Position numbers and translations under genes: made by a program | Notes under the pieces: generated by a model | Told to the model about the DNA's origin: nothing | The model's input: the letters and a program-made list of their open reading frames with translations, nothing else | Databases searched by the model: none | Part shown: in pieces, positions 19,987 through 29,705 of the stretch | How positions within the stretch are numbered: position 1 is the stretch's first letter | Layout of the letters: each line of letters starts with the position of its first letter | Assembly (NCBI GenBank): GCA_033763395.1 | Contig: JANRKQ010000036.1 | Span: forward strand, 1 to 64,000 | Length of the DNA stretch: 64,000 bases | Direction: 5' to 3' | Origin: Xiheimicrobium sp033763395 | Lineage (GTDB): Bacteria > Myxococcota > Myxococcia > Myxococcales > Myxococcaceae

Positions 19987-22900
19987 ATGCGTCGACTCGT
20001 CCACGAACTCCAGCGCCGTGCGCTGCCCCTTCCACACCGAGCGAATGCCGCCATCATCGCGCTCCCGCTGACGCTGCTGGCGACCGGGTGCCTGTCGCTG
20101 CGGCCCGCGCTTCGCGAGGTGAGCCCCGCCGACAGGAAGGCGCTCGACGCGGCGGCCGAGGCGTTCTTCCGGGCCGACGCTCCCGCCGCGCTCCAGCAGG
20201 CCGTCGCCCAGGCTCGTGCGCTGGCGCCTGAGGCCGCGCTGACGCACGAGCTGCTCGCGCTCCACGCGGCGCTCGAGGGGCGTGAGGCCGACGAGGTTCG
20301 ACACCTCGTAAGCGCGCTCGGTGACACCGCGAACCCGACGCCGGCGCTCCACCTGCACCTGTTGATGATGACCGAGTTCTCGTTCGCGCAGCGCGCCGAG
20401 GTCCGCGAGCTGCTGCGGGCGTTGTCCGATTCGCACCCACGGCCCGAGGTGCGCTCCCTGGCCGCGTTCCACCTGGCCTCGCTCCTCACCAGCGACGGGC
20501 GGCTGGCCGAGCGCGACGCCCTCATCGCCGATCAACCCGGCCGGTTTCCCCTCGCCATCGTCGGCACGTGGGACAACGACCAGGGCAAGGGCTTCGACCT
20601 GGTGCTCGCGCCCGAGAGCCGGCCCGGCCTCGACCAGACGTATGAAGGGCGCTTCGGAAAGCTCGAGTGGCGCCGCGACGTGCCCCTCGACCCCCGCGGC
20701 CGGCTCGAGCTCTCGTCGCTCATGACGCCATCGCGCTTCGCGGTGGCCTACGTGCAGGGCCAGCCGATCGCTCCGGACGACGGCCAGTACCAGCTGCGGC
20801 TGATGACGACCGGCCCGCTCAAGGTGTGGGTCGACGGGCAGTTGCTGTTCTCGGCGCCGCTCCTCGAGCGCAGCGTGTTCGACAACGTCATCGTGCCGCT
20901 CAAGTTGTCGAAGGGCCCGCACACCGTGCTGATCAAGACGGCGCACAAGGAGGGCGCGTGGAGCCTGGGGGCGCGGCTGGTGCCGGCCTCGTCGCTCCCC
21001 ATGGCCGTGCCGGACGTCGAGCGCATGGTGGACTTCCACGTGCGCGGGCTGCCGCCGAAGGCCGCGCGAACGCTGGCGCACCGCGCGCTGTGGGCCCACC
21101 ACGCCGTCGGGGGCATCACCAGCGTCAAGGCTGCCGACGAGTTCGTGCGCAGCTACCCGGCCTCGGTGCTGTCGCGGGTGTTCCAGGTCGAGGCGGTGTG
21201 GTTCAACCAGGAGCGCGGCCGTGCGGCCGATGCCCTCTCGGCGCTCGATCGCGAGGTAGGCGACGCCCTGGCGTTCGTCCGGCTGAGACAGCTGCGCTTC
21301 TGGCAGCAGCAGGGCCTCAAGCAGAAGGCGCGGTCGGCGCTGGTGGAGCTCACGAAGAAGCGCCCCGAGCTCGGCGAGGCCTGGGAGCTCCTCGTCGAGG
21401 CCTACCGCAGCGAAGGGTGGCTCGAAGACGAGCTGGCGACGCAGCGCGCCCGGCTCGCCCGCTTCGGTGAGGGGCCCGATGGCCTGCTCGAGCTGTCGCG
21501 CATGCTGCAGCGCTTCGGGCGCCGGGCCGACGCCGAAGACGTGCTCGACGATCTGCGCGACGACGTGCCGCTCCACCCCGAGGTGCTGCGCCGCCTCGTC
21601 GACCTGGCGCTCGACGCCGGAGAGCTCGAGCGCGCCGACGCGCTGCTGGTGGCCCGCGTCGAGTCGTGGCCCACCGACTTCGGCTCGTGGATGCAGCTCG
21701 CCGAGGTGCGGCGCCGGAAAAAAGACGCGCTGGCCGCGCGCAGCGCCCTCGACAAGGCCGCCAGCCTCGCGCCCGAGGCCGCGAACCCGTGGGTGAAGCG
21801 CGGCGACCTCGCCTACGAGGAGGGCGACGTGCCCCAGGCCGTGGCCGCGTGGCGCAAGGCGCTCGAGCGCAACCCCGAGAACGAGGCCCTGGCGAACCGC
21901 GTCGAGGCGCTCTCCCCCGAAGCGCGCGGGGCCTGGCTGGCCGACGCCCCCGACGACGACGCCATCGCCCGGGCCGTCGCCCGCCGGAAGGAGCTGCAGC
22001 AGACGCCGGGCGCCGACGTCGCCTGGCTGCTCGACCACGAGGTGACGCAGCTCAACAACGACGGCAGCACCTCGAACGTCGTCACCATGGTGGCGCACGC
22101 CTTCAACGCCCAGGGGCGCGATCGCCTCATCAAGCAGACGGTGGGGCAGGGCCGCTTGCGCGTGCTCCACAGCTACTCCATCGACGAGAAGGGCCAGCGC
22201 ACCGAGGCCTCGAGCGAGCGGAGCCGGCAGATCTTCTTCCGCGGGCTGCAGCCCAACGCGACCGTGGTGCTCCAGTACCGCCTCGACGTGCCGCCCCGCG
22301 GGTACCTGTCGCGCTACCTCACGAAGAGCTGGGCCTTCCAGTCGCTCGCCGAGCAGCGCCTCGAGGCGCGCTACGTCATGTGGATGCCGCTCGGCACCAC
22401 GCTCAACGAGCAGCGCATCGGCGGCGTCGCGCGCGTCTCGGAGAAGCGCGGGGAGCAGCTGCGCGTCGAGTGGTCGTCGGTCGATTCACCGCCCGTGGTG
22501 AGCGAGCCCTCGATGCCCCCGCTGTCCGAGGTGGCGGCCAACATCAAGCTGTCGAGCGTGCCCGACTGGACGACGTACCTCTCATGGGAGAAGTCGCTCC
22601 TCGAGGGCGTCTTTCGCGACAGCCCCGAGGTCGACGCGGTGGCCCGCCGGCTGGCCGATGGCGCGAAGGACAACGTCGACCGGCTCGAGCGGATCCACCA
22701 GTTCGTGATGGAGGAGATCCGCTACCAGCAGGACTACGAGAGCTTCATCGCCGGCGTGAAGCCCCACCCCGCGCCCATGGTGCTCGAGCGTCGCTACGGC
22801 GACTGCAAGGACAAGGCGGTGCTCTTCATCACGCTGGCGAAGAAGCTCGGGCTCGAGGCGCACTTCGCGAACGTGCGCACGCGCGACGCCGGGCAGATCG

Positions 22901-23781
22901 CGAAGGAGGTGCCCATGCAGCAGTTCAACCACGCGATCGTCTACGTGCCGAAGCAGGCCGGCGTCGACGAGGGCCGCTTCTTCGACCCAACGGCCGATCT
23001 GCTCGACCTCGACGTCGTCCGCTCCGATGACGTCGGCACGCAGAGCCTCGTCATCGACCCCACCACGGGCGAGCACACCTTCCGCGAGATCCCCTTCCAG
23101 GATGCGGGCAAGCACCGGCTCTCGTCGACGGTCGAGCTCGATCTCTCGGCTGACGGCAGCGCTCGGGGGCGCTTCGGCCTCGAGGCGAGGGGCCGCGGTG
23201 GGTCGGCGCTGCGGGTCGCCTCGCGCGACGCCGAGCTCTTTCAACAGGCCGTGCAGCGCATCGCGTCGGGCCTGGTGCCGAACTCGACGACGAGCGGCGT
23301 GGCCGTCGTCGAGGCGAAGGACCTGCGGCGCCCGGCGAAGCTCGAGGCCCTCGTCGAAGCCAGGACGTTCGCGCGCTCGGAAGGTGACACCCTGCGCATC
23401 AAGGTGCCCTCGTCGTGGAACCCGCGCGGCCTCTTCAGCCTGGCGAGCCGACGGCACACCCTCGTGCTCGGTACGCCCTTCACCGACGAGACGACCTTCT
23501 CGGTCACGCTCCCCGAGGGCTTCGAGGCCCGCAAGCTGCCCGCGTCGGGCACCATCACCCAGCAGTGCCTGGAGCTGAACCGCACCGTGACGCAGGCCGG
23601 CCGCACCGTCACCAGCCGCGCCGTCTTCCGCGTCACCTGCGACCGGGTCGCTCCCGCCGAGTACCCGACCTACCGCTCGAAGGTGGACGAGATGATGCGG
23701 CTGCTCGAGGACGAGCTGGTGGTGGGGCCGGCGGCGAGCCGGGGCGCGGCGAAGAAGCCGGTGCCCGTGAAGACGCGCTAA
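19987..23781 (+). CDS. Large TPR, DUF3857 and transglutaminase-like lipoprotein
   Basis: The protein has 1,264 residues. An N-terminal hydrophobic segment ends LLATGC (lipobox, Cys about 35). Residues about 45-700 are helical with many TPR-like pairs (RAEVRELLRAL, LERADALLVARV and similar). A DUF3857-like beta-rich region (about 680-850) follows. A transglutaminase-like core has a complete Cys-His-Asp triad: GDCKDKA with C940, NHAIVYV with H982, and FFDPTADL with D1000. A beta-rich C-terminal domain ends the protein. DUF3857 plus transglutaminase-core proteins are exported and of unknown substrate; an intact triad favours an enzyme. It is immediately upstream of the chemotaxis operon (cheW 26 bp later), so it may be co-transcribed. 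Confidence 0.85.
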   Translation: MRRLVHELQRRALPLPHRANAAIIALPLTLLATGCLSLRPALREVSPADRKALDAAAEAFFRADAPAALQQAVAQARALAPEAALTHELLALHAALEGREADEVRHLVSALGDTANPTPALHLHLLMMTEFSFAQRAEVRELLRALSDSHPRPEVRSLAAFHLASLLTSDGRLAERDALIADQPGRFPLAIVGTWDNDQGKGFDLVLAPESRPGLDQTYEGRFGKLEWRRDVPLDPRGRLELSSLMTPSRFAVAYVQGQPIAPDDGQYQLRLMTTGPLKVWVDGQLLFSAPLLERSVFDNVIVPLKLSKGPHTVLIKTAHKEGAWSLGARLVPASSLPMAVPDVERMVDFHVRGLPPKAARTLAHRALWAHHAVGGITSVKAADEFVRSYPASVLSRVFQVEAVWFNQERGRAADALSALDREVGDALAFVRLRQLRFWQQQGLKQKARSALVELTKKRPELGEAWELLVEAYRSEGWLEDELATQRARLARFGEGPDGLLELSRMLQRFGRRADAEDVLDDLRDDVPLHPEVLRRLVDLALDAGELERADALLVARVESWPTDFGSWMQLAEVRRRKKDALAARSALDKAASLAPEAANPWVKRGDLAYEEGDVPQAVAAWRKALERNPENEALANRVEALSPEARGAWLADAPDDDAIARAVARRKELQQTPGADVAWLLDHEVTQLNNDGSTSNVVTMVAHAFNAQGRDRLIKQTVGQGRLRVLHSYSIDEKGQRTEASSERSRQIFFRGLQPNATVVLQYRLDVPPRGYLSRYLTKSWAFQSLAEQRLEARYVMWMPLGTTLNEQRIGGVARVSEKRGEQLRVEWSSVDSPPVVSEPSMPPLSEVAANIKLSSVPDWTTYLSWEKSLLEGVFRDSPEVDAVARRLADGAKDNVDRLERIHQFVMEEIRYQQDYESFIAGVKPHPAPMVLERRYGDCKDKAVLFITLAKKLGLEAHFANVRTRDAGQIAKEVPMQQFNHAIVYVPKQAGVDEGRFFDPTADLLDLDVVRSDDVGTQSLVIDPTTGEHTFREIPFQDAGKHRLSSTVELDLSADGSARGRFGLEARGRGGSALRVASRDAELFQQAVQRIASGLVPNSTTSGVAVVEAKDLRRPAKLEALVEARTFARSEGDTLRIKVPSSWNPRGLFSLASRRHTLVLGTPFTDETTFSVTLPEGFEARKLPASGTITQQCLELNRTVTQAGRTVTSRAVFRVTCDRVAPAEYPTYRSKVDEMMRLLEDELVVGPAASRGAAKKPVPVKTR

Positions 23782-23806
23782 CGCGCTAACGTCTCGACTC
23801 ACTCCC

Positions 23807-24229
23807 GTGCGACACGTGCTCTTCCGTCTCGAGAAGGACCGATACGCGCTGCCGCTGTCGGCCATTCGAGAGGTCATCGTCGCTCCCGAGACGTGGACGA
23901 GGGTGCCGCGGGCGCCGCGCGCCGTGCGCGGGGTCATGAACCTGCGGGGCCGGGTGGTGCCCGTCGTCGATCTGCGCGAGCTGCTCGACGTGCCCGGGGT
24001 GCCCACCTCGCCGCCGGGCCGCGTGGTGCTGCTCGACAGGGGCCGCCGGGAGCTGGGCCTGCTGATCAGCGACGTCGATGGCATCGAGAGCCTCGAGAAG
24101 GTGGGGCCGCCGGCACCGAGGGCCTCGCTGGCCGTGAAGGGGCTCGCCCGGCTGGGCGCCCTGCCGGTGACGGTGCTCGACCCCGACGCGCTCGACGCGA
24201 CGGTAGCCCGCGCCTTCACAACCAAGTAG
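23807..24229 (+). CDS. cheW: CheW-type chemosensory coupling protein
   Basis: This 140-residue protein is a single CheW domain. It has V-x-LL-x2-x-Y-x-LPLSAIREVI near the N-terminus, GVMNLRGRVVPVVDLRELL (about 45-63), and a second strand pair ending in LDPDAL. CheW links receptors to the CheA kinase. It begins at a GTG and is the first gene of the cluster cheW-cheY-cheA-cheC. No receptor is encoded nearby, so its receptor must lie elsewhere. Confidence 0.93.
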   Translation: MRHVLFRLEKDRYALPLSAIREVIVAPETWTRVPRAPRAVRGVMNLRGRVVPVVDLRELLDVPGVPTSPPGRVVLLDRGRRELGLLISDVDGIESLEKVGPPAPRASLAVKGLARLGALPVTVLDPDALDATVARAFTTK

Positions 24230-24249
24230 GGTCCCGGGTGGTGAGCGCG

Positions 24250-24618
24250 ATGGCAAAGAAGGTCCTGGTGGTCGACGACTCGGTGTTCATGCGGGACATC
24301 ATCAAGGACATCTTCGCGGCGGGTGGTTTCACCGTCATCGGCGAGGCCGGCAACGGCGTCGAGGCCGTCGAGAAGTTCAAGGAGCTCAAGCCTGACCTCG
24401 TCACGATGGACCTCGTGATGCCGTACCGCAACGGCATCGACGCGACGCGCGAGATCCTCCGCACCGACAACAAGGCGCTGGTGGTGATGTGTAGCGCCCT
24501 CGGCCAGGAGACGATGGTGATGGAGGCCATCGAGGCCGGCGCCGTCGACTTCATCGTCAAGCCGCCGCGGGCCGAAGACGTGCTGGCCGTCGTCAAGAAG
24601 GTGCTGGGCGAGGCCTGA
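24250..24618 (+). CDS. cheY: CheY-type single-domain response regulator
   Basis: This 122-residue protein is a lone receiver domain with D9/D10 (metal), D54 (phosphorylation site), S82 and K104 (KPP). These match CheY-type diffusible regulators. The SALGQE motif after the S82 strand is typical of chemotaxis-system CheY. It lacks any output domain. The ATG at 24250 is the best start; a GTG at 24241 would add only three residues. It sits between cheW (20 bp) and cheA (27 bp). Confidence 0.93.
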   Translation: MAKKVLVVDDSVFMRDIIKDIFAAGGFTVIGEAGNGVEAVEKFKELKPDLVTMDLVMPYRNGIDATREILRTDNKALVVMCSALGQETMVMEAIEAGAVDFIVKPPRAEDVLAVVKKVLGEA

Positions 24619-24645
24619 GCGGTTTTCCGCTAGGCTCGCTCGACC

Positions 24646-26625
24646 GTGGCCGGCGCTTCCTGGGACACCTCCCGCTACCTATCGCTCTTCGCCGGTGAGG
24701 CGACCGAACACCTCGAGGGGCTCGGCAAGGACGTGGTGCAGCTCGAGCAGGGGGCGACGGTGGCGCTCGTCGACTCGATGTTCCGGCACGCCCACTCGGT
24801 GAAGGGCATGGCCTCGTCGATGGCCTTCGAGGCGACCGCGAAGCTCGCCCACCGGCTCGAAGATCTGCTCGACACCCTGCGCGCCGACGTGGGCAAGGTG
24901 AACCAGGGCGTCGCCGACGTCATCCTCCAGACGGTCGACGCGCTGTCGGCGCACGTCAAGGCCGCGACGCAGAGCCAGCCGCTCCCGGACAGCATGGCGC
25001 TGGTGGTGCGGCTCTCGGAGCTCAACGCCGGCCTCAAGGGCGTGCCGCCGCCGCCCGTGTCGGCGCCGCCGCCTCCGCTCCCGCCGGCCGAGCCCGCGAC
25101 CGCGCCCACGTCGAGCCCCTCGGGGGTGGTGCCCGTCGACCCGGCCGCGCCGCCCCGCTTCACGCTCAAGCTCAAGATCAACCCGGCCTCGAACCAGCCG
25201 GGCGTGCGCGGCTTCCTCGCGTACAAACGGCTCACGACGCTGGGCAACGTGTTCGACCTCAAGCCGCCGCTCGACGACATCAAGGCCGGCCGCGTGCCGC
25301 AGGGCGCCGTCACGCTCGAGCTCGAGACCGACCAGACCGAAGAGTCCATCACCCGCACCATGCGCACGGTGGCCGACGTCGAGCTCGAGTCCATCGGGTT
25401 GGTGCAGCGCGCGCCGCCGCCTCCGCCGCCGGGCGCCGAGGCCGAACGGGTCGTCGGTCAGGAGCCCGCGCGCACCATTCGGGTCCGCACCGAGCTGATG
25501 GACCAGTTCCTCGACCACGCCGGAGAGCTGCTGCTGGCGACCGCGCGAGTCCGGCAGATCGCGCGCGGCATGCCTGAGGCCCTGCGCCCGCCGCTCGACG
25601 AGTCGGTCGACCGGCTGCAGCTGCTGGTGAAGGGGCTCCACGACAAGGTGATGCAGGCGCGCATGACGCCGCTGGCGCTCATCACCGATCGGCTCCCGCG
25701 CGCGGCCCGCGACATCGCCCGACGCCGGAGCCGCGACGTCGAGCTCGTCATCACGGGCGAAGACATCGAGCTCGATCGCGCCATCGTCGACGAGCTCGCC
25801 GACCCGGTGCTGCACCTCTTGCGCAACGCCATCGACCACGGCGTCGAGCCGGCCGAGGTGCGCAAGGCTGCTGGCAAGCCACCGAAGGGGAAGGTGGCGT
25901 TGAGCGTGACGCGCCAGCGCGACCGGGTGGTGCTCGAGCTGTCGGACGACGGGCGCGGCATCGACGTCGAGCGGCTCAAGGTGCTGGTCGTCGAGCGGGG
26001 CCTGATGACGCCCGAGCAGGTGCGCGGGCTCAGCGAGCGCGAGGGCCTGATGCTCGTCTGCCTGCCGGGGCTGTCGACCGCGACCGACGTCACCGACATC
26101 TCGGGCCGCGGCGTCGGCATGGACGCCGTGAAGCGCGTCGTCGAGGCCGTGGGTGGCTCGCTCGAGATCGAGACGCGCGCCGGGCGGGGCACCACCTTCC
26201 GCCTCTCGGTGCCGCTGACGGTGGCGATGGTGAACCCGCTCCTGGTGGGGGTGGGTGACGAGGTGTACGGCCTGCCCATCGGCAAGGTGAGCGGGGTGGT
26301 CGAGACGGCGCGGGGACGACTCGCCTTGAGCCAGAGCGCACCGGTGCTGCAGTGGGGGCAGAGCGTGCTGCCGGTGCACGAGCTGTCGTCGCTCCTCGAC
26401 GTCCCTCCGGGGCCGGTGTCGGTGGTGGCGTCGCCGTTCGTGGTCGTCGATTCCGACGACGGCCGGGTCGCGCTGGCAGTCGACCGGCTGCTGGGGCAGG
26501 AAGAGGTGGTGCTCAAGGCGCTCGCCCGTCCCCTCGACCTCGTGCCCGGCCTCGCCGGGGTGACGATTCTCGGGAACGGGCGGCCCGTCTTCATTCTCGA
26601 CGTCGCGCGGCTGGTGACGGCGTGA
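24646..26625 (+). CDS. cheA: CheA histidine kinase
   Basis: This 659-residue GTG-started protein has, in order: an HPt domain (1-105, phospho-His H50 in HAHSVKG), a Pro-rich linker (about 125-155), a CheY-binding-like P2 domain (about 165-255), a dimerisation helix pair (about 275-345), the HATPase domain with N-box HLLRNAIDHGVE (about 383-394) and G-boxes DDGRGI and GRGVGMDAV, and a C-terminal CheW-like domain. All catalytic elements are present. No receptor, CheR methyltransferase or CheB methylesterase is encoded in this window, so this may be a non-flagellar or gene-regulatory Che system. Confidence 0.95.
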   Translation: MAGASWDTSRYLSLFAGEATEHLEGLGKDVVQLEQGATVALVDSMFRHAHSVKGMASSMAFEATAKLAHRLEDLLDTLRADVGKVNQGVADVILQTVDALSAHVKAATQSQPLPDSMALVVRLSELNAGLKGVPPPPVSAPPPPLPPAEPATAPTSSPSGVVPVDPAAPPRFTLKLKINPASNQPGVRGFLAYKRLTTLGNVFDLKPPLDDIKAGRVPQGAVTLELETDQTEESITRTMRTVADVELESIGLVQRAPPPPPPGAEAERVVGQEPARTIRVRTELMDQFLDHAGELLLATARVRQIARGMPEALRPPLDESVDRLQLLVKGLHDKVMQARMTPLALITDRLPRAARDIARRRSRDVELVITGEDIELDRAIVDELADPVLHLLRNAIDHGVEPAEVRKAAGKPPKGKVALSVTRQRDRVVLELSDDGRGIDVERLKVLVVERGLMTPEQVRGLSEREGLMLVCLPGLSTATDVTDISGRGVGMDAVKRVVEAVGGSLEIETRAGRGTTFRLSVPLTVAMVNPLLVGVGDEVYGLPIGKVSGVVETARGRLALSQSAPVLQWGQSVLPVHELSSLLDVPPGPVSVVASPFVVVDSDDGRVALAVDRLLGQEEVVLKALARPLDLVPGLAGVTILGNGRPVFILDVARLVTA

Positions 26626-27215
26626 AGGCCCCGCTCGCCCGCCAGGAGGACGCGCTCAAAGAGGTGGTGCACCTCGGCAGCGCCCAGGCCGCGTCGATGC
26701 TGGCGCGGCTGGTGGGCGACGTGGGCGTGCTCGTCGAGGTGCCGCGCGTCGTCGAGGTGACGCCGCCGCAGCTGGGCTGGTTGCTGGGCGGCCGTGACGT
26801 GCGCGTGCTCGCCGCCACCTTCGCGCTCGAGGGCGAAGTGCCGGGCACGTTGTGGTGGCTGCTGCCCATCGACTCGGCCGAGCGGCTGGGCCAGCGGCTG
26901 CTGCGGCGCCCGGGCGTCTCGGGACCGCTGTCGGCCTCGGCCAACGCGGCCATCGCCGAAGCCGCCAACATCGTGGCCTCGGCGTGCTGCTCCTCGATGG
27001 GCGCGATGCTGAAGGCGAAGATGCTTCCGTCGACGCCGCAGGTGAGCGAGACGACCGTCGAGGCGCTCCTCACCGAGAACGCGCCCGCCCGTACCGCTGT
27101 GCTGGCCGGCTTCGTCTCGACGAACGCGCCCACCTTCTCGGGCACGCTGGTGCTGCTCATGGCGCCCGAGGTGGCCGAAGACGTGCTGCGGCGCCTCGGC
27201 CTCGCGTCGCCGTGA
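26622..27215 (+). CDS. cheC: CheC-type CheY-phosphatase
   Basis: This 197-residue protein overlaps the cheA stop by 4 bp (GTGA), which sets the GTG start. It shows the CheC fold pattern of two helices flanking a five-strand sheet. The second active helix has EAANIVASACC, matching the ExxN phosphatase signature. The first helix (VVHLGSAQAA) lacks the Glu/Asn pair, so probably only one active site works. CheC dephosphorylates phospho-CheY and here would reset the single CheY of the operon. Confidence 0.75.
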   Translation: MKAPLARQEDALKEVVHLGSAQAASMLARLVGDVGVLVEVPRVVEVTPPQLGWLLGGRDVRVLAATFALEGEVPGTLWWLLPIDSAERLGQRLLRRPGVSGPLSASANAAIAEAANIVASACCSSMGAMLKAKMLPSTPQVSETTVEALLTENAPARTAVLAGFVSTNAPTFSGTLVLLMAPEVAEDVLRRLGLASP

Positions 27216-27224
27216 CGCCAGCGC

Positions 27225-28391
27225 TCAGGGCAGAAAGCTCGAGTGGTACTTCGGGTCCTCGAGGCCGGTCGCCGCCGCGGTCATCGTCAGCGGCAGCGCG
27301 CAGTCGAGCATCACGGCCAGCTCGTTCGTCTCTTTGTGGCCGATGCTGGCCTCGTAGGCGCCCGGGTGCGGCCCGTGCGGAATGCCAGCCGGGTGGTAGC
27401 TCATCGAGCCGGGCCCGACGCCCCGCCGCGAGGTGAAGTTGCCCTTGCAGTAGAAGAGGAACTCGTCGACGTCGACGGACGAGTGCGGGTACGGGCAGGG
27501 GATCGCCTCGGGGTGGAAGTCGACGGGCCGGGGTACGAAGCTGCAGATGAGCGCCCCGCGCGCCGCGAAGGTGCCGTGCCACGTCGGCGGCAGATGCGTG
27601 AGACCCACCCGCGGCTGGAAGTCGAGAATGTGGAACGCCCACGGGTAGACGGTGCCGTCCCAGCCCACGACGTCGAGCGGCGCCTCGGCCACCGTGAAGC
27701 CGTGGAACGCATCGCCGCGCTTCACCACCAGCTCGCGCAGCCCCTCGTCGAGGGGGCCCTTGAAGTCGGGTTTGCGGAAGTCACGGTGGCAGTACGGCGC
27801 GTCCATGCGCAGCTGGCCCACGCCGTTTCTCCACTGCTTGGGCACGTGCAGGCCACCCCGGCACTCGATCGACAGCCACCACTGCGAGAGCCCCGGCGTC
27901 AGGAGGAACCGGTGCAGCACGCCGCGCGGGACGAAGACGTAGTCGCCTTCACGAAACGGCACGTCGCCCAAGATCGTTCGCAGCGTGCCGCCGCCCTGGT
28001 GCACGTAGACCAGGTCGTCGCCGTCGCCGTTGACGAAGTACACCGGGTCGTCCGCGCCGGGCTTGAGCACCGAGAGGGTGATGTCGGCGTTGAAGAGCAG
28101 CGGCACGCGCGAGTCGAGCGGGCCCTTCGCCGAGGCCGGGAGGTGCTGCGAGAGGAAGTGGCGCTTGCGGAGCAGCTGCTCCGCCGAAGCCGGGGCGCGG
28201 GCGGCGGCGAAGCCGTGCGTCGTCGCGGCAGGCACCTGCCGGTGCGGCGCGTGGCGATGGTAGGTGATGGTGTAGGGCGCCTCGAAGCCGTCCTGGGTGA
28301 TGCACTGCTCCCAGTGCAGGTGGCCCGAGGCGTCCTTGAGCTGCAGGTGGTGTTTGCGGGGCACCAGGCCGTTGACGACGCGCTCGATCAT
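27225..28391 (-). CDS. hmgA: Homogentisate 1,2-dioxygenase
   Basis: This 388-residue protein opens the aromatic ring of homogentisate with O2 and Fe(II) to give maleylacetoacetate, in tyrosine and phenylalanine degradation. It matches the full homogentisate dioxygenase family, including the iron-site region PYPHSSVDVDEF and the late GIPHGPHPG motif. It is a cytoplasmic enzyme. ATG 28391 was chosen because homologues start at this MIERVVNGL segment. The next gene upstream ends 10 bp away. The convergent cheC stop is 9 bp away. Confidence 0.95.
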   Translation of the reverse strand: MIERVVNGLVPRKHHLQLKDASGHLHWEQCITQDGFEAPYTITYHRHAPHRQVPAATTHGFAAARAPASAEQLLRKRHFLSQHLPASAKGPLDSRVPLLFNADITLSVLKPGADDPVYFVNGDGDDLVYVHQGGGTLRTILGDVPFREGDYVFVPRGVLHRFLLTPGLSQWWLSIECRGGLHVPKQWRNGVGQLRMDAPYCHRDFRKPDFKGPLDEGLRELVVKRGDAFHGFTVAEAPLDVVGWDGTVYPWAFHILDFQPRVGLTHLPPTWHGTFAARGALICSFVPRPVDFHPEAIPCPYPHSSVDVDEFLFYCKGNFTSRRGVGPGSMSYHPAGIPHGPHPGAYEASIGHKETNELAVMLDCALPLTMTAAATGLEDPKYHSSFLP

Positions 28392-28401
28392 GCGGGCGCT
28401 T

Positions 28402-29133
28402 CTACTTCGTTTGGGGTCCGCCGTGAGGTGGCTTCGAGACCTCGTACAGCTGCTGCACCCGGTGGTTGATCCGCTTGCCGAGTGAGTCGTCGGTGTCGTC
28501 GGGCATGACGGCCACCCCGAAGAAGCGCTTCGCCGTGGGGCCCTCACCGTCGACGTAGCCGATGGTCGAGAACTCGTCCTTCTCGTAGGCGCCAAGGAAG
28601 GGCTTGAGGCGTTCCATGTCGGTGCGCTCACCAAAGCCGCGGCCGAAGACGATGCAGGGGTGCTCGGTACAGTCGATGTTCTCGACCTCAGCCTCGGCGA
28701 AGCCCGCGGCCTTGAGGGCCGAGTTGAAGGTCTCGAGCAGTTGCTTCTCGTCGCGGAAGCGCCTGGGCAGATCTTTCGGAGGCTCGACGCGTACGCCCTC
28801 GACACCCACGCGCAGTTGCTTCTCGATGGCCAGCTGACGCTCGAGGTCCTGCACCTTCGCTTCGAGCGCCGTGACGGTGACGGGACTCACCGGTGGGCTG
28901 CCCTCGACGGGCTGATCAGGCTGGCCGGGGGCGGGCGGCGTTGGCGCCGTCGACGGTGGGGCGGCGCCGGGCACCACGACGACGCGCTCCCGCTCGACGA
29001 CCCGCACGACGGGCTCGGGCGGTGGGCTGCGCGGCTGGGCGGCCGGTGCCTCGCTCCGGGAGAACACGAGCGCGCCGAGGCCGAAGCCGGCGACGGACGA
29101 GACGACGGCCGTCATCACCAGAGAACGCTTCAT
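28402..29133 (-). CDS. Membrane-anchored coiled-coil protein, unknown
   Basis: This 243-residue protein has one N-terminal TM segment or signal (about 5-27), a Pro/Val-rich linker of about 50 residues, a short coiled coil (VTALEAKVQDLERQLAIEK, about 82-100) and a C-terminal domain with two Cys (CTEHPC). This suggests a periplasmic domain tethered to the membrane. It lies upstream of hmgA on the same strand with a 10-bp gap, so it is probably co-transcribed with it. No direct role in tyrosine degradation is apparent. Confidence 0.7.
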   Translation of the reverse strand: MKRSLVMTAVVSSVAGFGLGALVFSRSEAPAAQPRSPPPEPVVRVVERERVVVVPGAAPPSTAPTPPAPGQPDQPVEGSPPVSPVTVTALEAKVQDLERQLAIEKQLRVGVEGVRVEPPKDLPRRFRDEKQLLETFNSALKAAGFAEAEVENIDCTEHPCIVFGRGFGERTDMERLKPFLGAYEKDEFSTIGYVDGEGPTAKRFFGVAVMPDDTDDSLGKRINHRVQQLYEVSKPPHGGPQTK

Positions 29134-29705
29134 CACGCCGTACGTTGCCCGCGCAACGCTCGGGCGGCAACCACGGCGGTTGCAGCGCCGCGGTCCCCGT
29201 CCGGCGAAAAGAGTTGGGTGACGTCGGGCCCTGAGGCCACCGGCGGCGCCTGGGTACTCGCGTCGTTCGCCCGAAGGCCGGTCGACCGAACCGTGTGGGA
29301 CTGAGGCACGCGGCCGAGGGGCTCCCACCCCCGTTCGCCGCGAGGCCCGCACAGTCGGACCGCCCGGACGTACAGCAGGCGAGGTGAACCTCACGCTCGA
29401 GCCCAGGACGACGGCGTAGCCATGGGCCACCGCACGTGGTTGGGGCCGGGCCGAAACGCCGCGCTCGAGAACGTGCGCGACCCCTGGGCCGGGAACGGGC
29501 CTCGTCACCGACATGAACGCGACGGGCGGCGACTGGGACCGCACCACGAACCCGGCCTGCGCCAACCTCCCGCACCCCGTCGACCGCGTTTCCCGTCACC
29601 CTGTCGTCGTTCCCTCGGTGCACGAACCCGCGTCCCCCCGGTGGGACACGCTGTCACCTCGAGGTGGGGTTGCGCGACGTCAAAGCCGACGTGACACTGG
29701 GCTGC
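29134..29705. other. Gene-free stretch with a possible gene remnant
   Basis: There are about 570 bases with no intact gene. One plus-strand frame, about 29480-29600, has strong third-position GC bias and reads like protein (GLVTDMNATGGDWDRT) but has no good start and is not sustained. This looks like a decayed gene fragment. The rest presumably carries the promoters of the divergent neighbours. Confidence 0.35.
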
